NCBI RefSeq assembly: GCF_001941845.1
Contig: NZ_CP018870.1
Location: 5,990,001 to 6,054,000, forward strand
DNA from: Streptomyces sp. TN58
GTDB taxonomy: Bacteria > Actinomycetota > Actinomycetes > Streptomycetales > Streptomycetaceae
Reading direction: 5' to 3'
Length of the DNA: 64,000 bases
Under the pieces are notes generated by a model. The model was given only the letters and a program-made list of their open reading frames with translations, was not told where the DNA came from and did not search any database. Made by a program: the position numbers and the translations under genes. Below are positions 45,138 to 52,970 of this stretch, piece after piece. The stretch's first letter is position 1. Each line of letters opens with the position of its first letter.

Positions 45138-46301
45138 GTGTGCGCACTGCTCGTCACCCCCGCCCGGCAGGACCAGGACCATGAGCTCCAGGTGCGCGCC
45201 CTGTCCGTCTCCGAATACCGGTCCTTCCTCTCCAGGACACCGGCCGCGAGCTTTTTGCAGTACCCGTCCTGGGCTCGCGTGAAGGACCTCTGGCGCTCGG
45301 AAATGGTCGGATGGCACTGCCCGGGCGGAGAGATCGAAGGCGCCGGTCTCGTTCTCTACCGGCAATTGCCCGGTACCCGCAAATACTTCGCCTACCTGCC
45401 CGAAGGCCCCGTCGCCGACTGGTCGGACCCGCGTGTCGACCGCTGGCTGGGCCCCCTCATGCGCCACCTGCGCGAGGCCGGAGCCTTCGCCGTCCGCATC
45501 GGCCCCAGCCCCGCCTACCGCCGCTGGGACGCCGCCACCGCCAAGGCCGGCGCCGGAGCGGGCCGTCAGATATCCGACGTCCTCGCCACCGAGGTCGACC
45601 CCGTCGGCGCCGCCCTCGCCGACCGGCTGCGCACCCGCGGGTGGAAGCGCTGCGGCGGCGAGGACGACGGCGACGCCCAGCCCCGCCACGTCTTCCGCGT
45701 GCCGCTCGCCGGCCGCAGCCTCGACGACCTGTGGTCCGGCCTCAACCAGGAATGGCGCCGCAACGTCCGCAAGGCGGACAAGGCCGGGGTCGAGACGGTC
45801 CTCGGCACCGCAGAGGACCTGCCCGAGTTCTACCGGCTGCTGCGGATCACCGAGGAGCGCGACGGCTTCCGGCTCGGCCGCTCCCTCGCGTACTACGAGC
45901 AGCAGTACCGCGCCCTGAACGAGGAACAGCCCGGCCGCATGCGGCTCTACCTCGCCATCCACCGCGGCGAGATCCTGGCCGCCCACACCATGATCAGCAC
46001 CGGCAGCAGGGTCTGGTACCAGACCGGAGCCTCCGCCGACCACCGGCGCGAAGTACGGCCCAGCAACGCCCTGCAGTGGCGCATGATGCGCGACGCCCAC
46101 GCCCTCGGAGCCGATGAGTACGACATGCGCGGGGTACCCTCCACTCTCGACCCCGACGAACGTTCTTTCGGGCTGCTGCGCTGGAAGCTCGGCACCGGCG
46201 GACACGTCGTCGAAACGCTCGGCGAATGGGAGATCCCGATGGACGGAGTCGCCAACACGGCTCTCTACAAGGCGTTCCAGGCCTACCTGGCCCGCCGGTG
46301 A
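45138..46301 (+). CDS. FemX-family peptidyltransferase (peptidoglycan bridge)
   Basis: A 387-residue FemABX protein. Two GNAT-like domains are visible: SFLQYPSWARVKDLW near the start, then LNQEWRRNVRKADKAGVETV, the family motif for lipid II-aminoacyl-tRNA ligases, and later AAHTMISTGSRVWYQTGAS and EYDMRGVPSTLDPDERSFGL. It attaches the first residue of the interpeptide bridge (Gly in Streptomyces) to a lipid-linked precursor using aminoacyl-tRNA. The GTG start follows AGGAAGG. It overlaps murJ by GTGA, so bridge addition and lipid II flipping are produced together. Confidence 0.93.
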   Translation: MCALLVTPARQDQDHELQVRALSVSEYRSFLSRTPAASFLQYPSWARVKDLWRSEMVGWHCPGGEIEGAGLVLYRQLPGTRKYFAYLPEGPVADWSDPRVDRWLGPLMRHLREAGAFAVRIGPSPAYRRWDAATAKAGAGAGRQISDVLATEVDPVGAALADRLRTRGWKRCGGEDDGDAQPRHVFRVPLAGRSLDDLWSGLNQEWRRNVRKADKAGVETVLGTAEDLPEFYRLLRITEERDGFRLGRSLAYYEQQYRALNEEQPGRMRLYLAIHRGEILAAHTMISTGSRVWYQTGASADHRREVRPSNALQWRMMRDAHALGADEYDMRGVPSTLDPDERSFGLLRWKLGTGGHVVETLGEWEIPMDGVANTALYKAFQAYLARR

Positions 46302-47965
46302 CGGCCACCGACACCAGACCGGCCGGCCCGGCACCCGACAGCGCGGCACCGAAGAAGACCTCGGTGCTGCGCAGCGGCGCGCTCATGGCCGCCGGCTCCG
46401 TCGTCTCCCGCGCCACCGGCTTCATACGCTCCGCCGTCGTCGTCGCCGCCCTGGGCACCGGACTCCTCGGCGACGGCTACGCCGTCGCGAACACCGTCCC
46501 GAACATCATCTACATCCTCCTCGTCGGCGGAGCGCTCAATGCCGTCTTCGTGCCCGAGCTGGTCCGGGCGGCCAAGGAACACCCCGACGGCGGCGCCGCC
46601 TACACCGACCGCCTGCTCACCGCCTGCACGGCGGCGCTCGTGGCACTCACCGCCGCCGCGGTCCTCGCCGCCCCGCTGATCGTCTCCGCGTACACCGGCT
46701 ACAGCGGCGCCCAGGCGAGCACCACCGTGGCCCTCGCCCGGTACTGCCTGCCCCAGATCCTCTTCTACGGGCTCTTCACCCTGCTCGGCCAAGTGCTGAA
46801 CTCCCGCGGCCGGTTCGGCGCGATGATGTGGACCCCGATCCTCAACAACTTCGTGATCATCGCCGTCTTCGGGCTGTTCCTCTACGTCTCCCACGACGGC
46901 GCGGGCGGCCTCACCGCCGCCGAGACCCGCCTCCTGGGCCTCGGCACCACCGCCGGAATCGTCGTCCAGGCCCTCGCCCTGATCCCCTCGCTGCGCGCGG
47001 CCCGCTTCCGCTGGCGCCCCCGCTTCGACTGGCGCGGCAGCGGCCTCGGCCGCCCCCTGCGCAACGCCGGCTGGACCGTCCTGCTCGTCCTCACCAACCA
47101 GATCGCCTACTGGGTCGTCACCCGGCTCTCCACCACCACCGGGCAGCACGCCGTCGACGCCGGCCTCGCGGGCGGCGCCGGCTACACCGCCTACAGCAAC
47201 GCATACCAGCTGTGGATCGTCCCGCAGGGCATCATCACCGTCTCCCTCGTGACCGCGCTGATGCCCAGGATGAGCTCGGCCGCCGCCGACGGAGACCTCG
47301 CGGCCGTCCGCCGCGACGTCTCCTACGCCCTGCGCTCCAGCGCCGCCGTCGTCGTCCCCGCCGCCGCCCTCATGGCCGTCCTCGCCCCCTGGGTGATGGG
47401 CGCCGTCTTCGGCTACGGACGCACCGGCGCCGCCGACATCGAGGTGATGGCGGGCATGCTCACGGCCTTCGCCCCCGGCCTGGTCGCCTTCTCCGCGCAG
47501 TACGTGCTCGCGCGCGGCTTCTACGCCCTCTCCGACACCCGGACCCCCTTCCTCCTCAACCTCGTCATCGTCGCCCTGAACGCCGGACTGTCGGCCGCCG
47601 CCTACCTCGTACTGTCCCCCCGCTGGGCGGTCACCGGCATGGCCGCCGCCTCCTCCGTCGCCTTCCTCGCGGGCGCCGCCGCCACCGGCTACGCCCTCTC
47701 CCGCAGGCTCGGCCCGCGCACGGGCACCCGTACCGCACGGCGCACCAGCGCCGTACGCACCCACCTGAGGCTGCTGGCGGCCTGCGTCCCCGCCGCCGGC
47801 GCGGCCTACGCGGCGGCCCTCGCCGCCGGGAGCCTCGGCGACTTCGCCGCGGTCGGCGCGGGAACCGTGTCCCTCGCCCTGGTCGTCGTCCTCCTTGCCC
47901 GGCCGCTGCGCCTGGCCGAGATCACCGACCTGCTCGACTCCCTGCGCCGCAAGACCGGCCGGTAG
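46298..47965 (+). CDS. murJ: Lipid II flippase MurJ (MviN family)
   Basis: A 555-residue polytopic membrane protein with about 14 hydrophobic segments. The family N-terminal region SGALMAAGSVVSRATGFIRS, GYAVANTVPNIIYILLVGG with charged residues lining the cavity, YGLFTLLGQVLNSRGRFGAM and VPQGIITVSLVTALMPRMS are diagnostic. It moves lipid II to the outer face of the membrane. It begins GTG in a GTGA overlap with FemX. Streptomyces genomes usually carry several MurJ paralogues, so this may not be the essential one, which normally lies near the replication origin with a kinase-like extension. Confidence 0.93.
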   Translation: MTATDTRPAGPAPDSAAPKKTSVLRSGALMAAGSVVSRATGFIRSAVVVAALGTGLLGDGYAVANTVPNIIYILLVGGALNAVFVPELVRAAKEHPDGGAAYTDRLLTACTAALVALTAAAVLAAPLIVSAYTGYSGAQASTTVALARYCLPQILFYGLFTLLGQVLNSRGRFGAMMWTPILNNFVIIAVFGLFLYVSHDGAGGLTAAETRLLGLGTTAGIVVQALALIPSLRAARFRWRPRFDWRGSGLGRPLRNAGWTVLLVLTNQIAYWVVTRLSTTTGQHAVDAGLAGGAGYTAYSNAYQLWIVPQGIITVSLVTALMPRMSSAAADGDLAAVRRDVSYALRSSAAVVVPAAALMAVLAPWVMGAVFGYGRTGAADIEVMAGMLTAFAPGLVAFSAQYVLARGFYALSDTRTPFLLNLVIVALNAGLSAAAYLVLSPRWAVTGMAAASSVAFLAGAAATGYALSRRLGPRTGTRTARRTSAVRTHLRLLAACVPAAGAAYAAALAAGSLGDFAAVGAGTVSLALVVVLLARPLRLAEITDLLDSLRRKTGR

Positions 47966-48005
47966 CGGGAGGAGGAGCCGAAGACCGCCTTGGGATACTG
48001 ACCGG

Positions 48006-48689
48006 ATGCCACGCGTACTGCTGATCGAGGACGACCCTTCCATCCGCGAAGGGGTCGGCCTCGGCCTGCGCCGCCGCGGCCACGAGGTGCGGGCCGCCGA
48101 GACGGGGGAGGAAGGACTCGCCGTGATGGCGGACTTCCGCCCCGAACTCGTCCTGCTCGACCTGATGCTGCCCGGCGTCAACGGCGTGCAGGTCTGCCAC
48201 CGCATCCGCCAGACCAGCGAAGTCCCCATCATCATGCTCACCGCACGCGGCGACGACTTCGACATCGTCATCGGCCTGGAGGCGGGCGCCGACGACTACA
48301 TCGTCAAACCCGCCCGCACCGAGGTCATCGAAGCCCGCATCAAGGCCGTGCTGCGCCGCCTCAGCGACCCGGTCGGAGCCCGCCCCGGCATCGAGGCGCA
48401 CGGCGAACTGACCATCGACCGCGCCGGGCTGACCGTCGCCAAGAACGGCGAACGCGTCGCCCTCGCACCCAGCGAGATCAAGCTCCTGCTGCACCTGTCG
48501 GCCTCGCCCGAGCAGGTCTTCTCCCGCCAGCAGCTCCTTGAGTACGTCTGGGACCACAGCTACCACGCCGACGCCCGGCTCGTGGACGCCTGCGTCCGCC
48601 GCCTGCGCCACAAGATCGAGGACCCCGCCCGCAGCCCCCGCTACATACAGACCGTGCGCGGCTTCGGCTACCGCTTCGGCCCCCTGTAG
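48006..48689 (+). CDS. OmpR/PhoB-family response regulator
   Basis: A 227-residue regulator. The receiver domain has the acidic pair at D9-D10, phosphorylation Asp D52 in LVLLDLMLPG and Lys K101 in YIVKPA. The C-terminal winged helix (about 130-227) reads LAPSEIKLLLHLSASPEQVF and ends VRGFGYRFGPL. The Phe-Lys pair is YIVKPA rather than the common YLTKPF. It lies 40 bp behind murJ and 6 bp before the kinase. The RR-HK-lipoprotein order resembles the CseBC and AfsQ1Q2 envelope-stress systems of Streptomyces, although I cannot say it is either. Confidence 0.95.
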   Translation: MPRVLLIEDDPSIREGVGLGLRRRGHEVRAAETGEEGLAVMADFRPELVLLDLMLPGVNGVQVCHRIRQTSEVPIIMLTARGDDFDIVIGLEAGADDYIVKPARTEVIEARIKAVLRRLSDPVGARPGIEAHGELTIDRAGLTVAKNGERVALAPSEIKLLLHLSASPEQVFSRQQLLEYVWDHSYHADARLVDACVRRLRHKIEDPARSPRYIQTVRGFGYRFGPL

Positions 48690-48695
48690 GCCGCG

Positions 48696-50141
48696 GTGCG
48701 ACGCATAGCGCCCCTCGGGCTGCGCACCCGGCTGATAGCGGCCTTCCTCCTGGTCGCCGCGATCAGCGCCGGCACCACCGCCGCCCTGACCTACCAGCAG
48801 GCCCGCAACGCCATCCTCAAGCAGACCCAGGACACCGCCGTCAGCACCCTGCGCGACCAGATCGAGCAGCAGGAGTTCCGCCTCCCCCTGGAACAACAGG
48901 AGCTGCAGCGCATCGTCATCGAGCTCGGCAAGCGCGGCAAACCCCACCCGTGGATCATCTTCGGCGAGTACGCCGGCATGCGCGTCTCCACCAACCCCGA
49001 CACGCCCACCTCCACCGTGATCACCGACAGTCTGCGCGACCAGGTCCGCGACAACCGGTACGCCGCCTTCCAACGCGTCGAGGACCAGCGCGGCAACCCC
49101 TGGCTGACCATCGGCGTCCCCGCCGTCTTCGAGCACAACGGATACACCGAGCCCACCGGGGTCGTCTTCTACGCCAGCGTCCCGCTCTCCGCCGAGAAGC
49201 AGACCGTCGAAGCCATGGTCGAGGCCGCCCAGCAGGGCGCCGTCCCAGGCCTCGCCATCGCCATCGTCCCCGCGCTGCTGGCCGCCCGCAGCGTCCTGCG
49301 GCCGGTCCGCGACATGCGCCGCGCCGCCCAGAAGCTGGGCAAGGGCCGCCTCGACACCCGCATCGAGGTCCGGGGCGCCGACGAACTCGCCGGACTCGCC
49401 CGCACCTTCAACGAGACCGCCCGCGCCCTGGAGCAGTCCGTGCGCGAACTCCAGGAAGCGGAGGTCCGCGCCCGCCGCTTCGCCTCCGACGTCTCCCACG
49501 AACTGCGCACCCCGCTCGCCGGAATGCTCGCCGTCACCGAAGTCCTCGACGAGGACGCCGCACGCCTCGACGCCGACACCGCCAAGGCACTGCGCCTGGT
49601 CAGCGCCGAGACCGGCAAACTCGCCGTCCTCGTGGAGGACCTGATGGAGATCTCCCGCTTCGACGCCCGGGCCGCCGAGCTCAACCTCGACGACGTGGAC
49701 ATCGCCGAAGCCGTCCGCAAGACCCTCGAACGACGCCACTGGGACGACCACCGCGTCGTCACCGAACTGCCCGACGCGGTACGCGCCCGGCTCGACCCGC
49801 GCCGCTTCGACGTGGTCCTCGCCAACCTCGTCGGCAACGCCCTGCGGCACGGCGGCGCCCCCGTACGCGTCACCGTCCGCACCGCGCCCGGCGAGGCCGG
49901 CGAACGGCTCCTCATCGACGTCGCCGACAGCGGACCCGGCATCGCCCCCGAGGTGCTGCCGCACATCTTCGACCGCTTCTTCAAGGCCGACGCGGCCCGC
50001 ACCCGCTCCGCCGGCAGCGGCCTCGGACTCGCCATCACCCTGGAGAACGTACGCCTGCACGGCGGCACCCTCCGCGCCGGCAACGGGCCCGGCGGGGGAG
50101 CCCTCTTCACCCTCGACATGCCGCTGGAGGCCCGCGTATGA
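48696..50141 (+). CDS. Membrane sensor histidine kinase
   Basis: A 481-residue kinase with segment one (about 9-33), an external sensor of about 150 residues (DTAVSTLRDQIEQQEF ... YASVPLSAEKQ), segment two (about 180-200), HAMP (about 202-255; RPVRDMRRAAQKLGKGRLD), HisKA with phosphoacceptor H268 in VSHELRTPLAG, and an ATPase domain with NLVGNALRHGG, DSGPGIAP and GSGLGLAI. The GTG start follows the regulator by 6 bp, and the end overlaps the lipoprotein by ATGA. The lipoprotein probably modulates its sensing, as known for CseA with CseC. Confidence 0.95.
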   Translation: MRRIAPLGLRTRLIAAFLLVAAISAGTTAALTYQQARNAILKQTQDTAVSTLRDQIEQQEFRLPLEQQELQRIVIELGKRGKPHPWIIFGEYAGMRVSTNPDTPTSTVITDSLRDQVRDNRYAAFQRVEDQRGNPWLTIGVPAVFEHNGYTEPTGVVFYASVPLSAEKQTVEAMVEAAQQGAVPGLAIAIVPALLAARSVLRPVRDMRRAAQKLGKGRLDTRIEVRGADELAGLARTFNETARALEQSVRELQEAEVRARRFASDVSHELRTPLAGMLAVTEVLDEDAARLDADTAKALRLVSAETGKLAVLVEDLMEISRFDARAAELNLDDVDIAEAVRKTLERRHWDDHRVVTELPDAVRARLDPRRFDVVLANLVGNALRHGGAPVRVTVRTAPGEAGERLLIDVADSGPGIAPEVLPHIFDRFFKADAARTRSAGSGLGLAITLENVRLHGGTLRAGNGPGGGALFTLDMPLEARV

Positions 50142-50674
50142 CAGCGCAGAGGGCCGCGGCCCGCGCCGCGGCGGCCACGGCGGTACTGACCGGCTGCGCC
50201 CTGCTGCTCGCCGGCTGCGGCATCAAACGCACCGGGGTGGTCGAGAGCGGCCACGCCGCCGGCGTCAAGGTCCCCGGCGGCAAGACCGCCGCCGTCCTCT
50301 ACTTCGTTTCCAAGGACGGCGACCGGCTCGTCCCGGTCCCCTTCTCGATCGGCACCGACTACACCCTCGCGCCCACCCCGCTCGTGCGGCTGCTGCTCAA
50401 CGGCCCCAGCGGTCCGGCCGCGGCGGCCGGGCTCACCACGGCGCTCCCGCAGGTGCCCGACGCGAAAACCGACGCCGTGACGGTGAGCAAGTACTCACAG
50501 GAGAACGGGCTGACCGTGACCGTGCCGTTCGCGGTCGCCGGACTGTCGCAGACGGCCCGCAACCAGCTGGTGTGCACCGTCGGCGCCTCCGCAGTACCGG
50601 ACACCCTCAGCCCGGTCACCATCCGGGGCACCGACACCACCCTCCCCTCCGCCGACTGCCGGACGCCGCGCTGA
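50138..50674 (+). CDS. Lipoprotein linked to the two-component system (GerMN-like)
   Basis: A 178-residue lipoprotein. The signal peptide ends in the lipobox LLAGC (about residues 23-27). The rest is one compact domain resembling GerMN/sporulation-type domains: TAAVLYFVSKDGDRLVPVPF, TPLVRLLLNGPSGPAAAAGL and NGLTVTVPFAVAGLSQTARNQLV. An ATGA overlap with the kinase gene makes it the third gene of the unit. Comparable lipoproteins restrain their partner kinases outside the membrane. Confidence 0.87.
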   Translation: MTAQRAAARAAAATAVLTGCALLLAGCGIKRTGVVESGHAAGVKVPGGKTAAVLYFVSKDGDRLVPVPFSIGTDYTLAPTPLVRLLLNGPSGPAAAAGLTTALPQVPDAKTDAVTVSKYSQENGLTVTVPFAVAGLSQTARNQLVCTVGASAVPDTLSPVTIRGTDTTLPSADCRTPR

Positions 50675-50724
50675 CGCAGGCCGCGCCCTTGCGGGCCGGC
50701 CCTCGCACCCGTCACGGTGGCCCC

Positions 50725-51987
50725 ATGGACCACGCCGTGGACGTACCCGACGTCTTCGACCCCCGCATCTACGCCGCCGGCGTCCCGCACGAGCGCTACC
50801 GGCTCCTGCGCGACCTGCACCCCGTGGCCTGGCAGCCGGAGCCCGAGATCGGCGCCTGGCCCGCCGGACCCGGGTTCTGGGCCGTCACACGGCACGCCGA
50901 CGTCGTCCGCGTGCTGCGCGACCACCGGACGTACTCCTCCTGGCTGGGCGCCACCCAGATCCGCGACCCCGACCCGGCCGACCTGCCCTTCCTGCGCCGC
51001 ACGATGCTCAACCAGGACCCGCCCGACCACGGCCGGCTGCGCCGGCTCGTCGCCCGCGCCTTCACCCCCGCCCGCGTCGACGCCTTCGCCGGGCGCGTAC
51101 GCGAACGGGCCCGCACGCTGCTGGCCGCGGCTCGGGACCACCCGGACGACGACGGCGCCGCCGACATCGTCCGCACCGTCACCGACGAGTACGCTCTGCT
51201 GAACCTCACCGACCTGCTGGGCGTCCCGGCCGCCGACCGCGCCCTGCTGCTCGACTGGACCGTACGGGTCATCGGCTACCAGGACCCCGACGACGCCCCC
51301 GCACCGCGGCTCGGCCCCGACGGCAGGCCCCTCAACCCGCGCTCCCCGGCCCTGCTCGGCGAAATGTTCGCCTACGCCCGCGAACTCGCCGCCCACAAAC
51401 GACGGCACCCCGGCGACGACGTCATGACCGCTCTCGCCACGGCCGGACTCGACCCCGCCGAACTGGAGATGTTCTTCTTCCTGCTCACCGTCGCCGGAAA
51501 CGACACCGTACGCAGCGCCGCCCCCGGCGGCCTGCTCGCCCTCGCCCACGCCCCCGACGCCTACCGCCGGCTCGCCGCCGGCCGGTACCCGGTGGCGGGC
51601 GCGGTCGAGGAGCTCCTGCGCGTCCACCCCCCGGTCCTCAGCTTCCGCCGCACCGCCGCCGCCGACCACGAACTGGCCGGCCGGCCGGTCCGGGCCGGCG
51701 ACAAGGTCGTCGTCTTCCACGCCTCCGCCAACCACGACGAACGCGTCTTCACCGACCCGGACCGGCTGGACCTCGGCCGCACACCCAACCCGCACGTGTC
51801 CTTCGGAGACGGCCCCCACGTCTGCCTCGGCGCGCACTTCGCCCGCCTCCAGCTGCGCACCCTCTACGAGGAGTGGTGCGCGGCCATGCCCGTACCGGAA
51901 CTCGCGGGCCCGCCGCGGCGTCTGGTGTCCAACTTCATCAACGGGATCACACGGCTGCCGCTGCGGGTGTCCGGGCCGGCCGGGTGA
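50725..51987 (+). CDS. Cytochrome P450, CYP124/125/142-like
   Basis: A 420-residue soluble P450. The I-helix oxygen motif is VAGNDTVRSAAPGG, the ExxR motif is EELLRVHPPVLSFRR, and the heme loop FGDGPHVCLGAHFARL carries the ligand C367. AGNDTVR and the C-terminal RLVSNFINGITRLPLRV recall the actinobacterial CYP124/125/142 group that oxidises sterol or terpenoid chains. No ferredoxin or reductase is adjacent, so electrons come from elsewhere. The ATG is 50 bp after the lipoprotein gene. The last 41 bp overlap the convergent gene downstream. Confidence 0.93.
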   Translation: MDHAVDVPDVFDPRIYAAGVPHERYRLLRDLHPVAWQPEPEIGAWPAGPGFWAVTRHADVVRVLRDHRTYSSWLGATQIRDPDPADLPFLRRTMLNQDPPDHGRLRRLVARAFTPARVDAFAGRVRERARTLLAAARDHPDDDGAADIVRTVTDEYALLNLTDLLGVPAADRALLLDWTVRVIGYQDPDDAPAPRLGPDGRPLNPRSPALLGEMFAYARELAAHKRRHPGDDVMTALATAGLDPAELEMFFFLLTVAGNDTVRSAAPGGLLALAHAPDAYRRLAAGRYPVAGAVEELLRVHPPVLSFRRTAAADHELAGRPVRAGDKVVVFHASANHDERVFTDPDRLDLGRTPNPHVSFGDGPHVCLGAHFARLQLRTLYEEWCAAMPVPELAGPPRRLVSNFINGITRLPLRVSGPAG

Positions 51988-52672
51988 CGTCCGCGACCAG
52001 CTCGGTCACGTCCGGCCCGTAGGCGTCGGAGTTGACCACCTTCAGCACCAGGCAGAACGACTCCGCCCCGTACTTGCGCGCCAGCCGCGTGTGGTGCCGG
52101 CTCAGGTACCGGGCGGCCGCCTGGTTGCTGACCGCGGTCTGCCCCGACAGCAGGAACACCGGGCGGCCGCCCTCCCCGCCCACCAGCCGGGCCAGCACCA
52201 CGTACTCCTCAAGCCCGTTGCGCCACCGGTAGCTCTCGCCGCCCACCTGGATCGCGCCGCGGTCCTCGCGCTGCTCGGCGTCGCCGATGACGGTGATGCC
52301 CGGCAGCATGGACGCCAGGTGCGCCGTGGTACGGGCGTTGGACACCGGCCCGCCGACGCAGAACTCCGCGCGGTCCCCGAAACCCTGACGGGCGGTGTCG
52401 TGCGTGACGATCTGGACGTTCGCCCCGCAGTCCTTGATCAGGGCGGAGATCTCCAGCAGGGCGAAGGCGTCGTTGCGGTGCAGCGACGAATCCTTCCCGC
52501 CCATCTGCCGGTTGACCACGAACAGACAGTCGGCGCCGGCCGGCAGTCCGAAGAACGCCTGCTTGCGGCGGAGGGCGCGCCTCCAGAGATAGGTCCGGGA
52601 GAACCAGCCGAACCCGCCGCTGACAGCGGTGGCTATCAACCCCAGCACGATGTTGCGCACGTCGTCGTTCAT
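51947..52672 (-). CDS. Hypothetical protein with N-terminal membrane segment
   Basis: A 241-residue protein with one hydrophobic segment (about 6-25, RNIVLGLIATAVSGGFGWF) followed by a basic stretch, so the bulk is probably cytoplasmic. Recognisable stretches are CLFVVNRQMGGKDSSLHRND, NVQIVTHDTARQGFGDRAEF, GGPVSNARTTAHL and GGEGGRPVFLLSGQTAVSNQ. The last is typical of Streptomyces proteins I have seen only as hypothetical. The NxGG and SGQT loops suggest a Rossmann-like nucleotide-binding fold, but no function can be claimed. It converges with the P450 and overlaps it by 41 bp. Confidence 0.75.
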   Translation of the reverse strand: MNDDVRNIVLGLIATAVSGGFGWFSRTYLWRRALRRKQAFFGLPAGADCLFVVNRQMGGKDSSLHRNDAFALLEISALIKDCGANVQIVTHDTARQGFGDRAEFCVGGPVSNARTTAHLASMLPGITVIGDAEQREDRGAIQVGGESYRWRNGLEEYVVLARLVGGEGGRPVFLLSGQTAVSNQAAARYLSRHHTRLARKYGAESFCLVLKVVNSDAYGPDVTELVADVTRPARTPAAAAV

Positions 52673-52970
52673 GCGCCGGATGCTAGCGCCGCGGCCGGAG
52701 CGGGTCACCGGGTCACGGCGCCCGGTACGGCACCTCGCCGCGTTGTCGGACCACGCACGTACGTCCGGTACGAGCCGTGGCCCTCCGCCTTGCGATGCAC
52801 CGCACCGGACACCGCGCCCCGGCAGACCTTCCCGGCCACAGCACCGGCGCCGCAGCCGGAGCGGGTCACCGGCGCGGTCCGCCCCGGCCGGCGGCGCGCC
52901 CGGGCGGACGCCCTGACGGGGCGGCACCCCCGGCGCTAGGCTCGCCCCCACGCTGCCACTGGAGGTCCGG
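52673..52970. other. Intergenic region with an 18-bp direct repeat
   Basis: GCCGGAGCGGGTCACCGG occurs at 52694-52711 and again at 52855-52872. Apart from this and the presumed promoters of the two divergent genes, nothing was recognised in the 298 bp. Confidence 0.4.

Noticed and set aside
46283..50060. Two very long antisense frames over murJ and the two-component genes
   Set aside because: Gly/Ala/Asp/Val-rich without motifs. The sense genes are complete and coupled by overlaps.
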